Assembly: GCA_009746045.1 (NCBI GenBank)
Contig: RPFO01000510.1
Span: forward strand, 65,001 to 90,080
DNA length: 25,080 bases
DNA from: Mesostigma viride
Lineage: Eukaryota; Streptophyta; Mesostigmatophyceae; Mesostigmatales; Mesostigmataceae
Direction: 5' to 3'
Part shown: one piece after another, positions 18,250 through 25,080 of the stretch
Layout: every line of letters starts with the position of its first letter
Position numbering within the stretch: the first letter of the stretch is position 1
The notes under the pieces: generated by a model
What the model was told of the DNA's origin: nothing
What the model saw: the letters and a program-made list of their open reading frames with translations, nothing else
The model's database searches: none
Translations under genes and position numbers: made by a program

Positions 18250-19619
18250 GACATGACATACTCAGGGGATGCTTTGAGAGAACACACCCACTCCTTCTGC
18301 TCCTTAAACAGGTTCAGAATGATGCCACAGAACTTGACAGGATCTTTCCCCAGCTCCAGCTGCTTGCCTAATTCAAAGCTAGCAGACACTTGAGCAATGA
18401 AATCCTCCACAGCTGCCCTGGGACCAGTAATGAGCTGATCATCCCCATGCCACACAAACATCATCATACCAGCAGGATGAGGGATGGTGAAGAAACAAGG
18501 GTCAATATCATCATACTGGGCCCCCAGCTTCAGGAAGACCTCTTGGGCAGACAGCCTAAAAATTTTAGGTGCTGACTGAAGCCCTTCTACCCCCAAGTTA
18601 GGCCTTAGATGAGGTTCCTTGATGTCCCCAGACCAGACTTTGGGAGTGTTTACCACATAGACTTGACCCCTCCACACCTTTTGGGCTATGTCAGGGAAGG
18701 CTCGTTTAATGTCAGTGGCTTTACACACGTAGTCCTTACCAGCATTCAGATGGTGAAGGAAAGTGGCCAACAGGACCTTAAGAGACGTCTGCTGAATACC
18801 AGGGGTATACAGTTCAGCCTCTGTTAGCTCAGTGGAGCCCCTGAACTCCGTGACACAAGGTCTGGCATGAAAAATGGGAGGTGTCCCATCTGCCTGGGGT
18901 TTATGCTTGCAGACAAACTTCAGTCTGAGCTTTCTGGCCCCTTGTGGCAGTGCCTCAATCGGTGTTACAGGTGGTACCTGGGACTTACTACGTGGATCAG
19001 GACAAACCCATTCCTCTCTAGCCCTGTTAAAGGCTTCCATCCATTTCAGAAAACCAATCTGCGTTTGACAGTCTTTGACCACATCATCATAGGACAAGGG
19101 AGACATGGACGCAATGTCCCATCTACCAAGCCCAAACGCAGAGGGGTGTAGCTTCTGAGAATGAATGAGGGAATCAACACAGGGTTCCTGACCTGGGAGG
19201 TATTTTATGTTGACAGCATTGATGGCTGCTTCCAGGCCATCACTGATCTGTGTTAAAGGAATTTTGAAATGGTCCAGGGTGACCTGCCCCACCCCAGTCA
19301 CACTCAACCTCCCAGCTGAGATGACTACTCCAGGGTATGAGACAAATGGTTCCCCCAGCAGTGCATTCCCCTTGTAGCCCTCTACTACCTGGAAGGGAGT
19401 GGGCACACCCAGAATGGGAATTAGCACTTGGCCTTTGACTGCCATTTTTGTTTTGCCTGAAAAATCTGACACTCTAGCCCAGGGCGAGCGTTGCAGACTT
19501 AGGCCAGATACAGCTTGTGCACTGATGATGCTCACCTGTGCCTGTGTGTCTACTGCCAGAATACTGGGATCCTGGTTAGATTCACCCACAGCATTGACTT
19601 GTGCTGCACCTGCTGCCAT
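18186..19619 (-). pseudogene. pol: C protease and reverse transcriptase, 477-aa open stretch
   Basis: The longest clean pol frame. Residues 20-26 read ILAVDTQ, with the catalytic Asp at 24 (DTQA codons 19539-19550), followed by AQVSIISAQAV. The protease second half NALLGEPFVSYPGVVISAGR follows. KKLRLKFVCKHKPQ begins RT. TELTEAELYTP, TDIKRAF, RGQVYVVNTPKVW, LGVEGLQSAPKIF, then FVWHGDDQLITGP (W-H-G-D-D codons within 18435-18452) and KFCGIIL follow the copia order. Four residues after AF (L-K-G-D in C') are deleted here, probably inactivating. The reading is also open upstream of its first Met, through a linker (FAEALKALHRAHTAK) shared with C'. The end of the frame at 18186 is a frameshift; RT continues in the next frame. 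Confidence 0.88.
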
Positions 19620-19869
19620 TTGTGCCTTGGCAGTGTGTGCTCTATGTAGAGCTTTTAGAGCCTCAGCAAATTTATTCCTGGGGACAACAGGATCTGCTGC
19701 TTCGTGTGGCTGTTCCTGAGATGAGGGAGGAGCGACCTGCTGCTCATCCAGTGCACGTTCCTCCTGCCCAGTGGACCAGTGGGCTGTGGTGGGGCTGCAC
19801 CACTGAGGAACACAGGAGCGTCTATGGTTGTGTTGCTTGCATCAGCTATGTCCCTGGCCATTCACTGGG
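19620..19869 (-). pseudogene. C linker between integrase and protease
   Basis: It codes in two frames for a low-complexity linker: ARDIADAS with NTTIDAPVFL first, then (after an indel near 19760) EEQQVAP-like residues and FAEALKALHRAHTAK. C' carries the same linker (ARDVIDAS; FAEVLKAWHKAHNSK), so it is a genuine part of the polyprotein just upstream of the protease. No known domain is seen. Confidence 0.7.
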
Positions 19870-20963
19870 TGAGACCAACCCACCAGACTGAGGCTCTGAA
19901 TCCATGTCCAAGAATTCTACCCCTGACACGTCTGCCAAAGGAGGGTAATAAAGCTTCAGTCTATGCTTGCCAACCATTCGCTCTCTGTGATGCTGAATAG
20001 TCACCGTGTCACCTGTTTCTGACAACCTGATGATTTCAGCTGGACCATGCCATCTACCAGAGTGGGCTTTGTTCCCTTCCCCTCCCTATAGTAGAGTACC
20101 TGATCCCCCACTTCAAACACAGGCCTGGCATTACTTTTATCCTTTTTTGCCAGCAACTTGGCCAAGTGTTGCCTTTGCGTGTTGTAGTGGTCTAGTACCT
20201 CCTGAGAGTAGCTACCTGATTGCAGGCCAATTGATGTGATTTCACCAAAAGGAGAAGACATGAGGGGTTGGTGTTCAGAGTTCTGCACACCTCAGCTGCC
20301 CACGCTGTCCTATCAGCATAGCTCCCAGACTCTGCTGTCCTGGACTCATTTTTCTTTATGAGGTCCCTGATAGCACGCATGGTACGTTCAATCATCCCCT
20401 GGCGTTCATGATCTTGAGCCCCAGCAATGTCTATCTTGGGCAGATCAGGATAATCTTGTATCCACGTGAACTGCTGATCCAGCATTTTTTTCCTGAGGAT
20501 GATACCGTGCTAGTGCAATCAGCAGGGCTCTGTGCAGTTGTTCATTGGCCATGCCTGGCAAGGGTTCTATCACCACAAACCTAGACCAGGCATCTTTTAG
20601 GACCAAGTAATACACCGTGTCCTTCACCACGTGTATCACATCCCCTACTAGCTTTCCTCTAGCCAGTGGTGGGGTGGCCACATGCCATCTCTTGGGTTTA
20701 GGTGCATGCAGTTGGCACGCTTCACAGTGCTTCCTGACATGCCTGCACATCTGTTCCAGGTCACGGCCATCAATTTTGTTGGCCAGCCTTTCTGCCACTG
20801 CCTCATGCCCCATTGCCTTGTGTAGCTGTTGGGCTAACCTGGCATAGGATATAACCTTATCTGCTGCTGCATCTAAGGAGGCTATAGTGGGATCTTGGGC
20901 CACCTGTGCTAACGTCATGTCATAAGCCAGGTCCCAATCCACTTCCTCACTGTCAGGCAACAC
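19870..20963 (-). pseudogene. C integrase, upstream of the protease, frameshifted
   Basis: Frames 20445-20963, 20192-20485, 20001-20288 and a last piece down to about 19880 join across small indels; one is at a T7 run (20485-20491). In the first piece H48, H53, C80 and C83 (HKAMGH, then CEACQ) form the HHCC zinc-binding domain. GDVIHV with D108 looks like the first catalytic Asp. YYLVLKDAWSRF is the typical strand pair. LDQQFTW in the next piece fits the second Asp, and GMIERTMRAIRDL the catalytic Glu. The C-terminal part reads FEVGDQVLYYREGKGTKPTL, then W-H-GPAEIIRL and KHRLKLYYPPL. This resembles a GPY/F module (GPA in place of GPF/Y), which ordinary copia integrases lack. The spacing between the second Asp and the Glu (about 29 residues) is shorter than D35E, perhaps through deletion. 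Confidence 0.82.
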
Positions 20964-21384
20964 AGAGCAAATAGAGGTACACGGCCATTGAGAAACCAGG
21001 GTACAGGAGACTTACAGTCGTCCTGAGTGCTGGCTTGTTTGTGGGGCGCCCCGTCGAGGCTCCCTTCCTGGGCTTGTTGCAGCGTCCCCCTGCAGGTAAC
21101 GGGTGGCGGGGCTCCCAGCAACCTGGGCACACATCCACATCAGATCCAAGTTCGGGTTTGCCCTTCCAGCAATCATCCCTCTCATGCCCCTTGCATGAGC
21201 ACCTGGTGCAGTACAGGGTGGAGTCATGAGGCTTACCTTTCTGACTAGGCCCCTGGGAGGGCCCTGCCTTACTGCCTGGGTTCCCCTTTCCCCCCTTGTC
21301 TGATTTCCCCTGCTGCTTGGATGACCCCCCTGCCTTCTTACCTTGCTGGGGACCCTTGAACACCGCCTTGACCTGAGCTACCAC
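20953..21384 (-). pseudogene. gag: C Gag C-terminus (nucleocapsid) with zinc knuckle
   Basis: A Lys/Gly/Ser-rich basic segment leads to YCTRCSCKGHERDDCWKG, a perfect CX2CX4HX4C knuckle near 21170-21215. It is followed by CPGCWEPRH and GGRC, which may be a second, irregular zinc-binding site. The frame then runs about 30 residues to a stop, right before the integrase reading begins at 20963. No protease-like motif is found in any frame between knuckle and integrase; this is the place where Ty1/copia would have it. Confidence 0.8.
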
Positions 21385-21480
21385 CTCCTTGATGAGCTTC
21401 TTCCTGCTAGGACCTGCACCGTCCTGAACCCCCCCCTTGGACCTTGTTAACCTTGGGTTCCTTGACAGTGGAGAAGGGTT

Positions 21481-22060
21481 CTAGGCTCTGCTGAATGAAC
21501 AACATGGCCCCCCTAAAATCATCCCACTTGTCTTTAAGGCCAGCCAGCAGAACTGCATTGGTGTTCTTGTCCAGCTCAGCTTTGGTGAGCCACTGATGGA
21601 TAGGTACTTAGAGTTGAGTTTCTTCAACTCCTCGTCCCTGTCTATGTACAGGACATACTGTTTGTTGTCACGTACGTAGTCAGACTTGTTGACTTTGTAC
21701 GAGGCCAACCAGTTGAACCCCTTGATAGCCTGCAGGTGTTCCCCCTTGGTCAACAGCCCTTTTAGGTCTGCTATGAATTCTGTGAAGATTTGCACCTCCT
21801 CTGCCCCAGGTGTGCTGGCCTCCTCTCATACATCTGTACCATTTGTTTTATGCTAGGTGCAGATTGGTGGATCGTGTTAGACACCCTAAGAGCAGGAAAC
21901 CAATCACGGATGTTATCATGGGACCAGGAATGTTCTATCTTGAAAAGAAACTCAAGTGCATCCTCCTGCACAAACCCCTCAGCTAGACCTGGGAAGGTAA
22001 TCCTATCTTCCCTACGGGATGCATCAAACCTGGGTCGCTGTGGTACAGCGACAGCCGCTT
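21481..22060 (-). pseudogene. gag: C Gag capsid-like region, frameshifted
   Basis: Two frames join near 21780. PRFDASRREDRITFPGL opens it, followed by FVQEDALEFLFKIEHSW and DWFPALRVSNTI, then (other frame) FTEFIADLKGLL, LQAIKGFNWLASYKVNKSDY and LSISGSPKLSWTR (this end shifted again). The helical, Trp-containing pattern and position before the zinc knuckle fit a Gag capsid; similarity to B's Gag is not evident. Frames between 21384 and 21480 are broken around a C-run. Confidence 0.65.
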
Positions 22061-23782
22061 GTGGTTGAGGTGCTGCTGCTGCTGCTGCTGCTGCGGTTGC
22101 TGTTGCTGGTGCTGCCGCTGCTGCTGCTGCTGCTGCTGCTGTTGCTGATGCTGTGGCTGCTGCTGCTGCTGGGTTGTCGCTCCAGCGTTGCTGCCGCCCG
22201 CCATACCCCCGGTGCTTGAGGGTGCCCCTCCCCCTGGTGCTCCCCCGTCCTTCCCCTCGTCGCCATCCTCCTCTGGATGCGACCGCTGGGGCGTAGACGA
22301 TGGTCCACACCCCGCCTGCCACTTTCCTTGGCGTACCCGCTTGGCGGCCCTCAGCAGTTGCTCTACTGCCTCTGCTGCCCGCGCCCGCTTGGTCGGGTTG
22401 GCCTCCGCTGCGTCCAGCTCCTGGTGGAGTAGTGCAGCGATGCGGTCCAGCTCCAAGTCCGTGTCGGTCTGCAAAGTGGTTTTGGGTGTGTGTGTGTGGG
22501 GGGGTGGTGTGTCTGCACCAGCGCGTACGCGCTCACGCGCGTTTAACAAGGCCGCTCCTCGCTGTGCTCGGGCTGGCTGCGGGGTGCGCATGAAGTCCAG
22601 TACCGCGTCCTCGGGCAACGGCTCGTGGGGCGCCAGACCGCGCTCAAAGCGGATGGCGTCGCCGAACTCGCCCTGTAGCGCCCAGGTCCTGGCCGCCTCC
22701 TGATACCGGCGGAGTGCCCTCTCCTCCTTCCGCATGCGCCTGTCCAGGGCGCGTGCGTTCCGCCTGCTCTTCCTCGCCAGCCTGGCCTCCTGCTCCCTCC
22801 TAGCCGGGCCCACCATCGCTGCCAGTGCCGCCTCCGACCGCTTCATGGCTGCGTCCAAGCGCGCCTGATGACGCCGGGTCTTCTCCGTGGCGTCGTGCGC
22901 CTTCGCCCGAAGTCGGCGCAGCTCCCGATGCTGTGCCTCCCTGGCTGCACGCTCCCGTGCCAAGCTATTCTCTGCCATGGACCTGACCATCGCCCGCTTT
23001 GCCTTACGCTGGCAATGTCGGGTGTACTCGATCTTGGCCAGTCTCTCCGCCTCGACCATGGCCGGGTCCATCAGAACCAGTTCCTCACCCCGCGCTCCTG
23101 GCTGCATCTCGACCGAGGAGTCTGTCTCCTGCAATACATCCCCTGCCATGCGCCGAAAGTTGCGCGCTGTGCGCCTGTGAGCAAAGGTGAAGAGCTCGTT
23201 CTTCTTGCGTAGCACGTAGGGGGGCGCCTCGCGCGCACCTGTCGGTCCCGCGCGCAAGCCTGCCCTAGCCACTCGATCCCGCTCCCGCTGCCTCTCCGCG
23301 AGCTCCCGGGCTATCCTGTCTATCTCAGTCTCCGCCCGCAGCTGAGCCTCGCGCTGAGCCTCCAGCTCGCGCTGCTGCTCCAGCTCCTTGCGCAGCTGGG
23401 CCTCCTGCCGAAGGCGTTCTGCCTCTCGGCGGAGCAGCTCCTCTCGCTGCGCCCTGTCCTCAGGCAACTCGAGATCCACGAAGTCTTCATCCTCGTCGTA
23501 GCCATCCGACGGATATCCCCTAGAACCGGCACCACCCTCCCCGGCCCAGTAACCAACTCGGGTGCCGTGGGCTGCCCTTCAGCCGGTGGCGCATTGGGGC
23601 GCCAGACATTGTATCGGCGGTCTCGACGCCAGTTGATCCAGGTACCGCGGGTCCTCGTCCGAGGACGAGCGACCACTGCCGGCATCGCTGCCAGCGTGAT
23701 CACCCCTACCCTGCCGGCCCCTCACTGCCGCCCGGTAGTCCAAATCTTCGGACGACGGGACAGGCTCGACTCGAAGAGCCAT
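21983..23782 (-). pseudogene. C Gag N-terminal extension: long charged coiled coil plus Gln-rich tract
   Basis: ATG at 23782-23780 (context CACGATGG) opens a frame (MALRVEPVPSSEDLDYRAAV) that meets one TGA at 23581-23579 and then stays open in the same frame to 21983. After an acidic stretch (DGYDEDEDFVDLELPEDR) come about 200 residues of Glu/Arg/Gln heptad-like sequence (REELLRREAERLRQEAQLRK). A region with FTFAHRRTARNFRR follows, then a second Arg/Ala-rich helix-forming block (about 23050-22700), a linker, and a Gln/His tract encoded by CAG repeats. Such a ~600-residue extension is unusual for Gag and could be a captured host coiled-coil segment. The reading then has to change frame within the CAG repeat to enter the capsid-like region. 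Confidence 0.7.
22068..22172 (-). repeat. CTG/CAG microsatellite in element C gag
   Basis: Impure CTG repeat (CAG in the sense strand) encoding poly-Gln with His and Pro; the alternative frame reads poly-Ala. The shift between the extension and capsid frames lies in or near it. Confidence 0.9.
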
Positions 23783-23853
23783 CGTGATCGGAAACGTTCG
23801 ACATTTTAAAATGATAGAGTAGTATAAAAACTGTGAGAGTTTTTATTAATGCA
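23783..23853 (-). other. C leader, between 5' LTR and gag
   Basis: Only 71 bp. In sense direction the LTR end GCATTAACT is followed by TGCATTAATAAAAACTC. There is no TGG-type primer binding site. The LTR's last TGCATTAA is repeated at once, and a 7-bp-stem hairpin (23826-23844) follows. Confidence 0.6.
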
Positions 23854-24361
23854 AGTTAATGCACTTGTGCAATGAAAGCGAACGTGTGTTTGATTATGCA
23901 ATGGCTGGCATATATCAATCCATGCAAGCTTGCCAACCTGGCTTGCATGGGCACGTAGGTTAGGGTAACCTAGCTATCCTGCACTAGTGCTAACCAATGA
24001 GGTGCTGGCTCCGTCCAGCTAGATCTACTCCAGCTAGGACTGATACGATGCCCACAGGCACCGACTGCCTAACAGCACTGGATGGTCCTGGACCTCCCCT
24101 AGGACCTCCGTACAGGACTAGCACTGCAACCACCTTGTGGTCTGCATCACAGCTCATAAACCCTACCACGTGAATACCCACGTGCGTGTGCCCTACATAT
24201 CTCAGTGCTAATATCTAGCACCCACGTGCCCAATATGGCACGTGCGGATCTAAACCCTAGTAGAGATATGTCCATGTACTACAACCACCGTCTGTCCGTA
24301 TCCAATTGGAGCGGGGCCACGCACGTGTACTGATAGTCTAGGCCTAATCCCTAGAATAACT
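23854..24361 (-). repeat. C 5' LTR (508 bp)
   Basis: Direct repeat of 16631-17150 with AGTTA and TAACT ends. It differs by substitutions and small indels, e.g. CACTACGTGGATGG versus CACTGGATGG and a shortened block near 24280-24340. ATGGG at 24362-24366 is the right target duplication. Confidence 0.92.
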
Positions 24362-24366
24362 ATGGG

Positions 24367-24405
24367 GAACTTAGAGCAGATCCTAGGGCTCTATAGTTAC
24401 TCACT
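24367..24405 (-). repeat. D LTR copy 2, right part
   Basis: GAACTTAGAGCAGATCCTAG and GGCTCTATAGTTACTCACT follow D copy 1 (15923-15969), with small deletions. CGGCC at 24406-24410 is the right target duplication of D. Confidence 0.85.
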
Positions 24406-24774
24406 CGGCCTTATCCTTCTTGTAGATGTAGTGGACCAGTGCATATCGTGCGAGGGCCATGTCGGCCGAGCCTGCCGGACCGTTAGTGATAATTTATGCA
24501 CGTTCTACCCTCGTGTTGGCACTCGGCGTGTTTTATGGATTGTAAACATTTTAGCTAGGGTCACGGCAGTTTAGGTGTTACCTTCGTTAAATCCTGAATT
24601 GAAAGGGTCTTGGTTTGAGTGGTTATGGCATATTATAAACACACATTGTCAACGCATTGAGATTCGGGGTCGTCACGTCCATCTTTCGCCAGGTGTAGTT
24701 ACAAACGGCCTCACTAGCTTAGGTACGATTCGTGGGTTAGGTAGAGGCGCGGTAGAGGACGCGCCGCAATTACA
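24406..24774 (+). repeat. A2 3' LTR, segment 3 (3' half)
   Basis: TGTAGTGGACCAG, GCGAGGGCCATGTCGGCC, GGGTCACGGCAGT and CATCTTTCGCCAG follow A1's LTR from about 6778 to its end. The probable end is the CA at 24774 (AATTACA against CGTAACA in A1). With segments 1 and 2 the LTR totals about 574 bp. Confidence 0.82.
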
Positions 24775-25080
24775 ATGTCCTCACCGCTGGCGTGCCCCAG
24801 CGCGCGGCAGGGCCCCGTGGATTTCGTGATCAAGTAACTCGATGGACATGTGCTACACTAACGTGACGGGCTCACACCGGCAGCCTCCTGGTTGTCTGTA
24901 ATATGAGGCAGATGGTAACGCAAGGTAATGCAAGTAGTATGAAGGAGACACCCCCAGTTGTGGGGGCTCCACGTGTGACCGCGTATGGCATTATGCGATT
25001 CGGCCAGTGCCACACCCCTGTAACTAGGACTAGATTTTAATTATTAATTAATTATATAGACACTAGATGCTTACATCCAT
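24775..25080. other. Flanking sequence, no gene seen
   Basis: It contains a small hairpin (CCCCCA-GTTG-TGGGGG at 24951-24966), a short near-duplicate (GGTAACGCAA/GGTAATGCAA near 24915-24933), and an AT-rich end with TTAATTAATTA. No open frame of note. The sequence may be the original target of A2 or another element. Confidence 0.4.

Larger units (their letters stand above)
16631..24361 (-). mobile_element. C: full-length copia-like element, order gag-IN-PR-RT-RH, AGTTA...TAACT LTRs, TSD ATGGG (7.7 kb)
   Basis: Direct repeats at 16631-17150 and 23854-24361 with ends AGTTA and TAACT are flanked by ATGGG at 16626-16630 and 24362-24366. The interrupted D sequence (GGAC-ATGGG-GAACTTAG) is intact in D copy 1 at about 15914-15930, which proves the ends. 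Read on the minus strand: gag with a coiled-coil extension, capsid-like region, zinc knuckle, integrase, protease, RT and RNase H. The LTRs differ by many substitutions and indels (520 versus 508 bp), so the insertion is much older than B. The coding frames are broken at several places. Confidence 0.92.
15616..24405 (-). mobile_element. D: small TRIM-like LTR element (about 1.05 kb without insert), split by element C; TSD CGGCC
   Basis: LTR copies at 15616-15969 and 16308-16630 plus 24367-24405 flank a 338-bp internal region without coding potential. CGGCC lies on both sides (15611-15615 and 24406-24410), and the A2 LTR continues beyond. Minus orientation is inferred: read that way, a purine-rich tract and TGTGGG precede AGTT at 15969, as TGGG precedes AGTT in C and C'. 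The second LTR carries the C insertion. The element encodes nothing and depends on others, probably on the C family, whose termini it shares. Confidence 0.8.

Noticed and set aside
24411-24829. Small frames of 70-84 aa at the right end
   Set aside because: They lie within the A2 LTR, whose A1 counterpart does not preserve them.

Overview
This 25-kb window looks like nuclear DNA of a eukaryote, most plausibly a green alga. The reasons are a chromodomain-carrying Ty3/gypsy element, long GGA, TGGG and CTG microsatellites, TGTAA motifs of the kind used as poly(A) signals in chlorophytes, and no bacterial-type operons. Apart from one partial gene at the left edge, nearly everything from 3094 to 24774 is a nest of LTR retrotransposons. 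No tRNA, rRNA or CRISPR array was seen. The lineage assignment is an inference of low to moderate confidence.

Layout. Positions 2-1204: 3' end of an unrecognised host (or very old element) gene with a 57-residue glutamate run. 1205-1974: its probable 3' flank, with a 285-bp TGGG repeat. About 1975-2900: five head-to-tail copies of a ~184-bp satellite. 3094-7165: A1, a 5'-truncated chromovirus (integrase C-terminus with chromodomain, an extra 766-aa open frame, 573-bp 3' LTR). 7166-12074: C', a decayed plus-strand copia-like element into which A1 inserted; its 3' untranslated region carries a 1.76-kb insert bounded by palindromes (9847-11608). 12075-24774: the 3' end of a second A-family element (A2). 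Its LTR is split into three pieces by B (12249-15479, a young gag-only element, TSD CTACT) and by D (15616-24405, a small TRIM-like element, TSD CGGCC). D's own LTR is split by C (16631-24361, minus strand, TSD ATGGG). Removing B and D (which contains C) rebuilds an A2 LTR of about 574 bp, against 573 bp in A1, which strongly supports this reading.

The most interesting object is element C with its relative C'. C is delimited by LTRs and a target-site duplication, and reads gag - integrase - protease - RT - RNase H. Ty1/copia has the protease before the integrase; Ty3/gypsy has the integrase last. RT and RNase H are copia-like, yet the integrase ends in a W-x-GPA module reminiscent of GPY/F. 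Both copies carry W-H-G-D-D where copia RT has Y-V-D-D, and D-T-Q-A where retropepsins have D-T/S-G-A. The LTRs end in AGTTA...TAACT rather than TG...CA. C, C' and D share the junction TGGG|AGTT at the 3' LTR. I know of no described lineage with this combination, but I could not search.

Coding capacity: A1's 766-aa frame and B's 309-aa gag are open. The C and C' frames are broken by several indels and stops, so these copies are probably dead, and the domain order is read across frameshifts.
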